From Methylophaga marina (GTDB taxonomy: Bacteria; Pseudomonadota; Gammaproteobacteria; Nitrosococcales; Methylophagaceae), in the NCBI RefSeq assembly GCF_030296755.1, contig NZ_AP027741.1, forward strand, positions 186,001-250,000: a stretch of 64,000 nucleotides of DNA, written 5' to 3'. The notes below the pieces were generated by a model. It saw nothing but the letters and a program-made list of their open reading frames with translations, had not been told where the DNA came from and did not search any database. The position numbers were made by a program, and so were the translations under genes. Positions 27,700 to 35,534 of this stretch are shown in pieces (position 1 is the first letter of the stretch; each line of letters opens with the position of its first letter).

Positions 27700-29133
27700 T
27701 CAGCGAACACAATTTCGACCATTATTTTTCGCTTGGTAAAGTGAAACATCTGCCCGGGCAATTAACTGACTCATTGTTTCCTGCTGTTGATACTCTGCTA
27801 CCCCAGCACTCACTGTAATTTGACGTTTTTTACCATTGTATTCAAATACATGCTGGGCAATCGCTTCGCGAATGTTGTTTGCGAGTTTAATGGCTTGATT
27901 TTGATTACAATCTTGCAACATTAAAACGAATTCTTCGCCACCCCAACGACATACCACATCTTCTTCACGAACCTGTTGGCGCATAATGCCAGCCACTGCG
28001 GTAAGTACATAGTCACCATACTGGTGACCATGATTGTCATTAACTTGTTTGAAGTGGTCAATGTCAATCAGTACGAGTGATAAAGCTTCCTGGTGTCTTT
28101 TACCCCTGGCAACAGCCTGTGTAAAGAATGAATCAAATACTTGCCTATTGATTGCACCTGTAAGCTTATCCTTGGTGGCCATGGTTTCAAGACGACCCTG
28201 ATATCCTCTTGACGCTAAATGCAAAATAAAAAGCACAATAAGACTTATGGCAAATGACACCATAAGGTTTAGAATCAACGCGTTTTCGACTTTTTCTGTA
28301 CTCGGGTCGTTAACCTGCTCGACAATCAGATACCAGTCAAATTCGGGCACTAAACGGCTATTGAGATAAATGGTACTGCCATTCACCGTGTTAAAAGAAA
28401 ATGATGAACTGGGCGTCGTGAGAATACGTGTAAATACCTTATCCAGACCTTCTTTATTCTGAATATGAAGTTCCTTACTGTACTTGCTGCTTTGCAGCAT
28501 AACTTGACCTTGTCGGTCTATAAAATAGATTTCTCGACCGTAGCGCTGTTGATAATTTTCAATAAGCTCTTCTACAACCAGTAGAGATAATCCAACACCT
28601 ATCACCCCAATAAACTCCCCCTTCTTATCGAGGACACGATAATTGACAAAGATACTCAGTCGGTTCGGTTCAGCTGTATCTCGATCAATATTGATGAGAT
28701 AAGGTTGATTGGCGTTTTTTGCTTTGTAATACCAGGCATCAGCCTCAACGTCTTCTGATACTTTCTTCAAGATGCCTGTTGGGTGGTAATAATTCTGCGT
28801 TTTACTAGACACAAAAAATGCCGTGATGGTGTTGTACTTCTCTTGAATCTGGCTAAGGTAACTTTGCATTTTTTCTGGTTCAAGCTCACCTTCATTGACC
28901 CAATCGAATACAAAAACATCATTGGCCATCAAAGAAGAAATCACCAGTGGATGGAGCAGGTCTCGCTGAATTTCTGAATAGATATTATCACTGGTCAGCG
29001 GAAGCATCTCTTGTTGCAGACGTTGTGAGATCGAACTTCTGGCAACAAAGTAACCAATTAAACTTGTTGCTAAAAAGCCCATTAAAACGATGATGCTAAT
29101 AATGAGTGTGTAAAGACGCTTACGATTTTTCAA
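27700..29133 (-). CDS. dCACHE-GGDEF membrane diguanylate cyclase
   Basis: A 477-residue protein. A membrane helix (about residues 10-30) is followed by a double-Cache periplasmic domain (about 35-285, with DAWYYKAKNANQPYLINIDRD and GEFIGVIGVGLSL), a second helix (about 290-310) and a GGDEF domain (about 318-477). The catalytic GGEEF is intact and REED lies five residues before it as an inhibitory site. It would make cyclic-di-GMP in response to a small ligand in the periplasm. The ligand is unknown. Confidence 0.9.
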   Translation of the reverse strand: MKNRKRLYTLIISIIVLMGFLATSLIGYFVARSSISQRLQQEMLPLTSDNIYSEIQRDLLHPLVISSLMANDVFVFDWVNEGELEPEKMQSYLSQIQEKYNTITAFFVSSKTQNYYHPTGILKKVSEDVEADAWYYKAKNANQPYLINIDRDTAEPNRLSIFVNYRVLDKKGEFIGVIGVGLSLLVVEELIENYQQRYGREIYFIDRQGQVMLQSSKYSKELHIQNKEGLDKVFTRILTTPSSSFSFNTVNGSTIYLNSRLVPEFDWYLIVEQVNDPSTEKVENALILNLMVSFAISLIVLFILHLASRGYQGRLETMATKDKLTGAINRQVFDSFFTQAVARGKRHQEALSLVLIDIDHFKQVNDNHGHQYGDYVLTAVAGIMRQQVREEDVVCRWGGEEFVLMLQDCNQNQAIKLANNIREAIAQHVFEYNGKKRQITVSAGVAEYQQQETMSQLIARADVSLYQAKNNGRNCVR

Positions 29134-29194
29134 AGAGAAGACACCAAAAATAAATGGTCAATAGTATTCAAGCTTTCACATTATTTCCAATTTT

Positions 29195-29509
29195 TTAGTC
29201 TAGGTCGAAAGGATAATCACGTTCATCCTTGTCATTCACAGTACTCATTTTTCTATGATGTCTGACACCCAGAGCAAAACTGATTAGCAAAAGAATATAA
29301 AAGACGTCTAGGTCATCTTGTTTGAATAAACTGATGATGGCCCAGAAAACAGGAATATAAAAAACAACGCTGGAGAGAACAGCAGTCCACATAGGTAAAT
29401 CCCTACGTGCAGCAAGGTATACATAACGGCTGAAAAGCCCGGATAAAAAACCGCCAAAAATTGCCAAGCAAAGATAAAGCACCATACCAATAGTATTCAC
29501 ATGGGACAT
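29195..29509 (-). CDS. Small membrane protein of unknown function
   Basis: A 104-residue protein with three hydrophobic segments and a charged C-terminal tail (HHRKMSTVNDKDERDYPFDLD). No family recognised. It lies 61 bases upstream of the Cache-GGDEF gene, in the same direction. Confidence 0.6.
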   Translation of the reverse strand: MSHVNTIGMVLYLCLAIFGGFLSGLFSRYVYLAARRDLPMWTAVLSSVVFYIPVFWAIISLFKQDDLDVFYILLLISFALGVRHHRKMSTVNDKDERDYPFDLD

Positions 29510-29596
29510 ACACTACCTGCTGACTATTGAAACGACAAAGGAACAGAGTACACCACTCCCTATGACTCTCTCACTATATATGCATTAGTGGTGCGT

Positions 29597-30037
29597 TTAC
29601 ACTGCCGTCGGCAATGATAGGCTTTGTTGGAGTTTATGTTTATTTTTTACGACATCGGCCAGTGTATACTCATCCAAGACTGCAAAAAATGCTTTTTGCG
29701 CTTTTCTTAGCGCACTAAAAAGTACACAAACCGGCTCAATTGGACACTGACAGTTGGTACCAAAGCATTCCAATAATTCCGGATTTTCAATCTTTCGCAG
29801 AAGCAATCCAATATTTATTTCTTCTGCTGGCAAAGCTAATTTCAGACCACCGCCCCTGCCACGCTGGCTGATAATAAGTTTTTCTTGCACCAATCGTTGC
29901 GCCACTTTTGCCAGATGATTTGTAGAAATACCATACCGTTCAGATGCATCTTTGACCGTAGCCGGTTTTTCCTGACTGTGAATCGCTAAATACATCAAAA
30001 GTCTCAGCGCATAATCTGAATGAGAAGTTAGCTGCAC
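29597..30037 (-). CDS. nsrR: Rrf2 family regulator, NsrR-like
   Basis: A 146-residue iron-sulfur transcription factor. The winged helix at residues 1-60 (MQLTSHSDYALRLLMYLA, SERYGISTNHLAKV) and the cluster-binding CFGTNCQCPIEPVC near residues 91-104, with three or four Cys, are typical of NsrR. NsrR loses DNA binding when nitric oxide attacks its cluster. No hmp or nor gene is adjacent, so its targets lie outside the window. IscR is excluded by length and Cys spacing. Confidence 0.85.
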   Translation of the reverse strand: MQLTSHSDYALRLLMYLAIHSQEKPATVKDASERYGISTNHLAKVAQRLVQEKLIISQRGRGGGLKLALPAEEINIGLLLRKIENPELLECFGTNCQCPIEPVCVLFSALRKAQKAFFAVLDEYTLADVVKNKHKLQQSLSLPTAV

Positions 30038-30351
30038 AGCACTGTACCTTGAGTTATTTTATGTGTCATTCCGTTCTTCCTTCTGTAGAAGTCATCAGTA
30101 AATCACAGACATAAGCAATTTTTCAGCCATCGGTGTGTTAATCATAAAACATTGCAAGTTATCTTCTCATGTTACTCCATTATACCGAGCTTAGCAGGCT
30201 AACTAGTCAGTGTTTGTGCCAGCATCTGTTTGCCATTCACCAAACTTTTGGTTCACAAATACGCACTTAAAAAGTGCATTTGAATCAAATACGTGCTTCA
30301 CGGCAAATTCACGATACACAATCAATGATGTTCGCTAAAAAAGGTGAAAAT
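30038..30351. other. Divergent intergenic region between nsrR and the lipocalin gene
   Basis: No gene seen. It holds the promoters of two divergent genes. A short inverted repeat GCACTT-AAA-AAGTGC at 30263-30277 lies about 75 bases before the lipocalin start, with CAAATACG occurring on both sides (30256 and 30287). It could be an operator; no known box is matched. Confidence 0.5.
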
Positions 30352-30897
30352 ATGCGTCTAAGTATTACAGGAATTATTGTCATGATGATGTTATTGAGCG
30401 GTTGCCAAAAAAGTCATCCACCTATCGAACCCGTCTCTTATGTCGACATAGACCGGTTTATGGGTGATTGGTACGTAATCGCCAATATCCCCACCTTTAT
30501 TGAAAAAGGGGCACATAATGCCATCGAATCTTATGAGTTGAATGATGACGGCACAATTCAGACCACATTCACGTTTCACGAAGGCAGTTTTGACGGTGAA
30601 TTAAAAACCTATCACCCCAAAGGATTCATCACGGATGAACAAACTAACGCTATCTGGGGAATGCAGTTTATCTGGCCTATAAAAGCAGATTACCGAATCA
30701 TGTACCTGACAGAGGATTACTCTCAGACTATCGTCGCACGTAATAAGCGGGATTATGTCTGGATTATGGCCAGAACGCCGACCATTCCAGAAGCGGATTA
30801 TCAGCACATGCTAAAACTGATCGAGAACGTCGGTTACGATATTAGTCAAATCCAACGCGTTCCACAGCAGTGGCCAGAGAAACAGGCTGACAAGTAA
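30352..30897 (+). CDS. blc: Bacterial lipocalin (Blc-like outer-membrane lipoprotein)
   Basis: A 181-residue lipoprotein with lipobox LLSGC near residue 18. The lipocalin signature FMGDWYVIANIPTFIEKGA near residues 37-55, then YSQTIVARNKRDYVWIMARTP near residue 120, fit Blc. Such proteins bind lysophospholipids at the outer membrane and are often stress-induced. I chose ATG 30352 because AAAGGTG precedes it and the lipobox is then correctly placed. An upstream frame to 30274 would move the signal inside. The gene ends 3 bases from the convergent isochorismatase gene. Confidence 0.9.
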   Translation: MRLSITGIIVMMMLLSGCQKSHPPIEPVSYVDIDRFMGDWYVIANIPTFIEKGAHNAIESYELNDDGTIQTTFTFHEGSFDGELKTYHPKGFITDEQTNAIWGMQFIWPIKADYRIMYLTEDYSQTIVARNKRDYVWIMARTPTIPEADYQHMLKLIENVGYDISQIQRVPQQWPEKQADK

Positions 30898-30900
30898 ACC

Positions 30901-31506
30901 CTAGTCGGGCCGAGCTTCAATGGCCAAATCGTCAACCGTATCGACAATTGCTGCATATAAGTCACGAGTAGCTGCAATGGTGACTTCTTGGACCTGCTCA
31001 GCAGAAAGCTGCTTTCCATTGTTCAAACATAGAGGACGCGTGGCTGTGGCATCTGCCACAATGGTCACATTGTAACCACGATTAAAACCGCCATGAGCAG
31101 TCGAGTTCACACACATATGTGTCATGAAGCCAGCTAGGATAATATTTTCTATGCTTCGTTTTCTGAGTGCTTCATCCAATGATGTCTGAATAAATGCATT
31201 GGGAAAACTTTTTTCAATGACATATTCACCATCAATCGGCGCCACCTCATCGGCAATAGCACCCAAGCGGCTATTCAGATCATACGGTGAACCTTTTCCA
31301 CCATCATGCTGGATATGAAAAACAGGAACGCCATGTTCACGTGCAAGCTCGAGTAATTTTTTTACTTGCTGAAGCGCTGGTTCAACATTATCCAACTTCA
31401 ATACCCCTTCCCTGTAGGTATTCTGACAATCAATCAGTATGAGCGCAGACTCACTTAATGCTGAAGGTTCATGGCTTATCCCAATGATATCTCGTAAAGT
31501 CTTCAT
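30901..31506 (-). CDS. Isochorismatase family cysteine hydrolase
   Basis: A 201-residue cytoplasmic hydrolase. The catalytic triad is visible: Asp in LILIDCQNTY near residue 25, Lys in VIEKSFPNAF near residue 100 and Cys in GFMTHMCVNST near residue 133. Members hydrolyse amides or isochorismate-like substrates, and this one resembles nicotinamidase-like stand-alone hydrolases with unknown substrate. I chose ATG 31506, which has GGAG 7 bases before it, rather than the one at 31512. Confidence 0.85.
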   Translation of the reverse strand: MKTLRDIIGISHEPSALSESALILIDCQNTYREGVLKLDNVEPALQQVKKLLELAREHGVPVFHIQHDGGKGSPYDLNSRLGAIADEVAPIDGEYVIEKSFPNAFIQTSLDEALRKRSIENIILAGFMTHMCVNSTAHGGFNRGYNVTIVADATATRPLCLNNGKQLSAEQVQEVTIAATRDLYAAIVDTVDDLAIEARPD

Positions 31507-31638
31507 ATGCATTCTCCATGGATAGCGTCAACTGAACATAGCATATCTACCGCACACATAACATGCTAACTTGCATAAATTTTTCCAATCGCTATTATTC
31601 CGCAGCTAGCCAAGATTTATATTTAAACAGGAGTAAAA

Positions 31639-32451
31639 ATGGCCTCAGCCCTTACCCAAAGAACCCATCGTTTTGCGGCTATTTTTCTTAACATTAAACA
31701 GAACAAGATCTTTGAAACGATTGTTGTTGCTGTCATTCTTTTTTCAGCATTAATGATAGGGGCAAAAACTTACAATATCCCCAGTCAACTGCTCACCGTC
31801 ATTGTCTGGCTGGATTATGGCATTACCATCTTCTTTCTTATCGAAATCAGCATTCGCTTTTTTGCTGAAACCAACAAGCTGAATTTTTTCAAAAGTGGTT
31901 GGAATATATTCGACACCATTATTGTTGTGATCAGCTTGATTCCCATAGAGGATAGTGAACTGGCTCTGGTAGGCCGTTTGGTAAGGATCTTTCGTGTTTT
32001 GAGGATGGTATCGGTCATTCCAGAGTTGCGAACACTCTTAAACTCATTGCTAAGGGCCTTGCCACAACTTGGTTATGTGGCGCTGCTGATGTTTATTATC
32101 GTATATATCTACGCTGCAGTTGGCACTACTTTCTTTGCCAGTGTGAATGAAACTTTATGGGGTGATATCGCAGTTTCGATGCTGACATTATTTCGAGTGA
32201 TGACCTTTGAAGACTGGACAGATGTCATGTATGAAACAATGGAGTTCTATCCATTTAGCTGGGCCTTCTACATCAGCTTTATCTTTTTAAATGCTTTTGC
32301 TTTTTTGAATATGTTGATTGGTATTGTTGTGAATGTGATGGAGAAAGAAAATGCTGAACAATGGCAACAAGAGCATGCTGGTGAACCCACTATTCAGGAT
32401 TTATCTAGACAGTTAGATGAGTTGAAACAACTTATCGAAAGTAAACGATGA
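31639..32451 (+). CDS. Single-domain voltage-gated cation channel (BacNav/Cav type)
   Basis: A 270-residue six-helix channel subunit that would assemble as a tetramer. S1-S4 occupy residues about 25-130. S4 carries R113, R116, R119 and R122 at three-residue spacing. S5-pore-S6 follow to about residue 238, and a C-terminal coiled coil (LSRQLDELKQLIESKR) ends the protein. The pore filter is T189-F-E-D-W-T-D195. The common bacterial sodium filter is TLESW; acidic residues at positions 192 and 195 resemble engineered calcium-selective variants. Ion preference must be tested. Confidence 0.9.
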   Translation: MASALTQRTHRFAAIFLNIKQNKIFETIVVAVILFSALMIGAKTYNIPSQLLTVIVWLDYGITIFFLIEISIRFFAETNKLNFFKSGWNIFDTIIVVISLIPIEDSELALVGRLVRIFRVLRMVSVIPELRTLLNSLLRALPQLGYVALLMFIIVYIYAAVGTTFFASVNETLWGDIAVSMLTLFRVMTFEDWTDVMYETMEFYPFSWAFYISFIFLNAFAFLNMLIGIVVNVMEKENAEQWQQEHAGEPTIQDLSRQLDELKQLIESKR

Positions 32452-32454
32452 AAA

Positions 32455-32476
32455 AAGGGAGCCTAGGCTCCCTTTT
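32455..32476. terminator. Bidirectional terminator between channel gene and dps
   Basis: Stem AAAAGGGAGC / GCTCCCTTTT with a CTAG loop. A-run and T-run on the two sides allow action on both convergent genes. Confidence 0.88.
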
Positions 32477-32493
32477 CTTCATCTTGAGGCTAT

Positions 32494-32964
32494 TTATTGA
32501 CCTAACGCACGTAACATCCAAGCCGTTTTTTCATGGACTCGCATACGATCAGAGACTAATGCTGCAGAGGACTCGTCATCCGCTTCTTGCGCAAGTTTAA
32601 GTGCTTTACGACAAGTTTTAACCACTTGTTCATGACCATGGGTCAGTATATTAACCATTTCTTTTGCTTCTGGTACACCTTCAACTTCTTTGATCGAGCT
32701 TAGTTCAGCAAATGATTTGTATGTACCAGGCGCTGCCACATCTAATGTACGAATGCGTTCAGCAATGTCATCCACCGCGGCCGCCAGTTCGATGTAGTGT
32801 TCTTCAAACATCAAATGTAATTCCCGGAATTGAGGACCGGTGACATTCCAATGAAAGTTGTGGGTTTGTAAATAAAGAGTGTAAGAGTCTGCCAGTAAGC
32901 TTTTTAAGCCATCCGCAATATCTTGTCTATCCTGCTTATTGATACCGATATCAATTTTACTCAT
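32494..32964 (-). CDS. dps: Dps/ferritin-like DNA protection protein
   Basis: A 156-residue member of the Dps family. The ferroxidase site appears as [38 protein letters not shown] near residues 36-73, with the conserved His, Asp and Glu. Dps dodecamers store iron and protect DNA from peroxide. The N-terminal tail is short and has few Lys, so DNA binding may be weak. Single gene, convergent with the channel gene. Confidence 0.93.
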   Translation of the reverse strand: MSKIDIGINKQDRQDIADGLKSLLADSYTLYLQTHNFHWNVTGPQFRELHLMFEEHYIELAAAVDDIAERIRTLDVAAPGTYKSFAELSSIKEVEGVPEAKEMVNILTHGHEQVVKTCRKALKLAQEADDESSAALVSDRMRVHEKTAWMLRALGQ

Positions 32965-33141
32965 TAATGAGCCTCCTTATTATTAAATGGACATATATAG
33001 TCACTACGAACGCTGATTCGTTCATATGAATTACATATAACTACATCATAATGACTGTACAGGAAATGTGAAACAGTTTATTTCCATATACATAATCGGA
33101 AATACCGATGAGTTAATCATCGATTTTATCTATTCACTTGA

Positions 33142-33155
33142 TTGATTTAAATCAT
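33142..33155 (+). promoter_or_regulatory. FNR/ANR-like box upstream of DUF2061-chrA
   Basis: TTGATTTAAATCAT matches the FNR consensus TTGATNNNNATCAA at 9 of 10 fixed positions. It lies 54 bases before the DUF2061 start codon, consistent with activation. It suggests low-oxygen control; no other evidence is available. Confidence 0.45.
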
Positions 33156-33208
33156 TGTACATTCGTCAAAACGTAAATAATAATTATTCTCAACAAAGGA
33201 GAGTAGTG

Positions 33209-33451
33209 ATGAAAAAAACAATGAGTTTTGCTGTTGTACATTTCACTGTGGCATTTACTGTTGGTTACGTGATGACAGGTAGTGTCTTGGTCGGAGGCAC
33301 GATGGCCTTAATTGAACCGGCTATCAATACGTTTGCCTTCTACGCCCATGAGAAAGTATGGACTAAAATGACACACTCACACTCTGATAACAAATCATCA
33401 GCGGATTTTAGTACAAAAAATTTGGTAAAGTCTGGCCCAATGGAAGTATGA
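33209..33451 (+). CDS. DUF2061 family small membrane protein
   Basis: An 80-residue protein. Its core KTMSFAVVHFTVAFTVGYVMTGSVLVGGTMALIEPAINTFAFYAHEKVW is the whole DUF2061 domain: two membrane helices with the conserved EP..N....Y..HE.(V/I)W pattern. The function is unknown. I chose ATG 33209, which has AAGGAGAG at good spacing. It is followed after 10 bases by chrA and is probably co-transcribed. Confidence 0.82.
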   Translation: MKKTMSFAVVHFTVAFTVGYVMTGSVLVGGTMALIEPAINTFAFYAHEKVWTKMTHSHSDNKSSADFSTKNLVKSGPMEV

Positions 33452-33461
33452 GATAACAGTA

Positions 33462-34640
33462 GTGCAGCTAGCCAACCAGTTAACTATTTTTAAGGCTTTT
33501 TTTATATTGGGTTTGACTGCATTTGGCGGTCCTGTTGCTCATATTGCCTATTTCAGAACACAGTTTGTCGAGAAAAGACAGTGGTTATCTGACCCAGAGT
33601 TCTCACAGTTGCTCGCCATAAGCCAGGCTTTGCCTGGCCCGGCAAGTAGCCAGCTGGGATTTGCTATTGGTTTATATCGTGGTGGTATGTTGGGCGCGGT
33701 GATTGCATTTATTGCTTTCACTTTGCCATCAGCCCTGCTTCTTGTGCTGTTTGCTTTGTCGATATCATCAGCATCATTTCCGTATAGAGAAGCGGCACTA
33801 CATGGCTTGCAGCTCGTTGCATTGCCGGTTGTGGCTGATGCGGTATGGAAAATGACTCGCCAGCTCTGCCCTGACCTTAACACCAAACTCATCGCCCTAC
33901 TCAGTCTGATCTTTTTATTGACCCTACCCTCTAGCTACAGTCAGTTTTTTGTGATGCTAATTGGTGGCATAGCTGGTATTTTTCTCCTTTCTTCGACTGA
34001 ACATAAGCAGACATTTTCATTCAATTTGTCTTATGGCAAAACAACGTCTGTCGTAATGTTAGTCGTTTTTGCTCTACTCTTTTTAGCGCCCGTTCTTGCT
34101 ATCGATAATCCCTTGTTTCACGTCATGACGATTTTTTACCAGACGGGTGCCACTGTTTTTGGTGGAGGACATGTTGTGCTTCCGCTACTGGAAAACAGAA
34201 TTGTAGATACAAACTTAATAACTTCTGAACAATTTTTATCTGGATACGGTGCTGCTCAGGCTATACCGGGCCCATTATTCACACTTTCCGCTTACTTAGG
34301 GGCGTTATTACCAGGTGAGAATGGTGGTGTACTTGGCGCGCTACTCTCCTTATGCGCCTTATTTCTGCCAGGCTTTTTATTGCTGTTAGCACTTCTACCC
34401 TTATGGCAGTCATTGCAAAATAATAGCGTGATACAAAAAGCACTGGCCGGGATAAACGCGGCGATGGTCGGGTTATTAGCGGCGGCGCTCTACCAGCCAA
34501 TCTGGCAACATGTTGTTCTGTCTTTTGCAGACATCATGATTGCGACAACTGGCTTTATCTTGTTACATATTTATCGTTTATCGCCTGTTGTTATTGTTGT
34601 ATGGTGTCTCGCTGGCAGCATTCTCAAGAGTTTTTTATGA
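33462..34640 (+). CDS. chrA: Chromate transporter ChrA
   Basis: A 392-residue long-chain CHR protein, the fusion of two homologous CHR halves. The first half has LTAFGGPVAHIAYFRTQFVE near residue 18, and the second half TGATVFGGGHVVLPLLE near residue 228. Each has five or six membrane spans. ChrA exports chromate by proton-driven antiport. It starts at GTG and overlaps the following acetyltransferase gene by 4 bases. Related proteins of unknown anion specificity exist, so chromate is the family default. Confidence 0.9.
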   Translation: MQLANQLTIFKAFFILGLTAFGGPVAHIAYFRTQFVEKRQWLSDPEFSQLLAISQALPGPASSQLGFAIGLYRGGMLGAVIAFIAFTLPSALLLVLFALSISSASFPYREAALHGLQLVALPVVADAVWKMTRQLCPDLNTKLIALLSLIFLLTLPSSYSQFFVMLIGGIAGIFLLSSTEHKQTFSFNLSYGKTTSVVMLVVFALLFLAPVLAIDNPLFHVMTIFYQTGATVFGGGHVVLPLLENRIVDTNLITSEQFLSGYGAAQAIPGPLFTLSAYLGALLPGENGGVLGALLSLCALFLPGFLLLLALLPLWQSLQNNSVIQKALAGINAAMVGLLAAALYQPIWQHVVLSFADIMIATTGFILLHIYRLSPVVIVVWCLAGSILKSFL

Positions 34641-35125
34641 ATTCCACGCGTATCAGGCAAGCACAACAAGCGGACATCATTAGCATCACCGATTTATTAA
34701 ATCGCTGTGCTGAACATATGCATCAACAAGGTATGGCACACTGGCTTGGTGTCTACGATGCAGATTCAGTCAAAGAGAATATGATGACCAAGCAGGTCTA
34801 TGTATTGGAAAAAGATGAACAGATTCTTGGTTGTATCGCGATGGGCACAGAAAAAGCCAGTTACTATCATGAGTGTTGGCCTGAAGCGCCTTTGGCAGAT
34901 ATTTATATCACACAATTAGCTGTTTCTCCTTTGGTTCAAGGCTCTGGATATGGCAAACAACTCATGCAATTTTGTCTCGATAAAGCCGGTGATACATCGG
35001 TGCAATTAGATGCCGTCGATCATTACCCAGCTTTACTTAAGTTTTATAAGGATCTGGGGTTTCGTATTATCGCAACAGGAATAGGTTTAGGTGATAAACG
35101 TCACTTGTTTGCCTACCCCAATTAA
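34637..35125 (+). CDS. GNAT family N-acetyltransferase
   Basis: A 162-residue acetyl-CoA-dependent transferase. The acetyl-CoA loop is QLAVSPLVQGSGYGKQLMQF near residues 93-112, and the C-terminal ALLKFYKDLGFRI is the usual last motif. The acceptor is unknown. It starts within the chrA stop (ATGA overlap), so it is translationally coupled to chrA. A link to chromate resistance is not evident. Confidence 0.85.
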   Translation: MNSTRIRQAQQADIISITDLLNRCAEHMHQQGMAHWLGVYDADSVKENMMTKQVYVLEKDEQILGCIAMGTEKASYYHECWPEAPLADIYITQLAVSPLVQGSGYGKQLMQFCLDKAGDTSVQLDAVDHYPALLKFYKDLGFRIIATGIGLGDKRHLFAYPN

Positions 35126-35193
35126 CGCATTTCCTGATTAGGAACTCCCAGTCGAAATCTCAGTCATTCATTTAAATGATGATGGAGATAAAT

Positions 35194-35385
35194 ATGGTTT
35201 ACGCGTTACAAGAACACACTGTGTCATGCCCTTACTGTGGTGAAATGATTTCAGTCATCATCGATGGCTCTGTCGACTCACAGGAATATATCGAAGACTG
35301 TGAGGTATGTTGTCGCCCTATCACTTTTAGCGTGGAAGTTGATCATGAAGGCATTCATGTCCAGACATCACATGAAAATGACTAA
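35194..35385 (+). CDS. CPXCG motif-containing Cys-rich protein
   Basis: A 63-residue protein with two Cys pairs, SCPYCGE near residue 10 and CEVCCRP near residue 34, fitting the small CPXCG family expected to bind zinc. The function is unknown. I chose ATG 35194 because GGAG lies 6 bases before it. Confidence 0.82.
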   Translation: MVYALQEHTVSCPYCGEMISVIIDGSVDSQEYIEDCEVCCRPITFSVEVDHEGIHVQTSHEND

Positions 35386-35425
35386 GAAGTGACTTTAGTC
35401 CACAATAGACAATAATAAATCCTAT

Positions 35426-35442
35426 TTGATATTCAATATCAA
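35426..35442 (+). promoter_or_regulatory. Fur-like box upstream of the PepSY membrane protein
   Basis: TTGATATTCAATATCAA is a perfect 8-1-8 inverted repeat. Its core TGATATTCAATATCA matches the 7-1-7 Fur consensus (TGATAATNATTATCA) at 12 of 14 positions. It lies 92 bases upstream of the start, consistent with repression by iron. Confidence 0.6.
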
Positions 35443-35534
35443 TTACACTAACATGCTGATTCGCTCTTGATGGCAATCACGCATCCATTCTTTTTATACC
35501 TAGCCGATAACAAACCAAAGACCTCAACCTCTCC

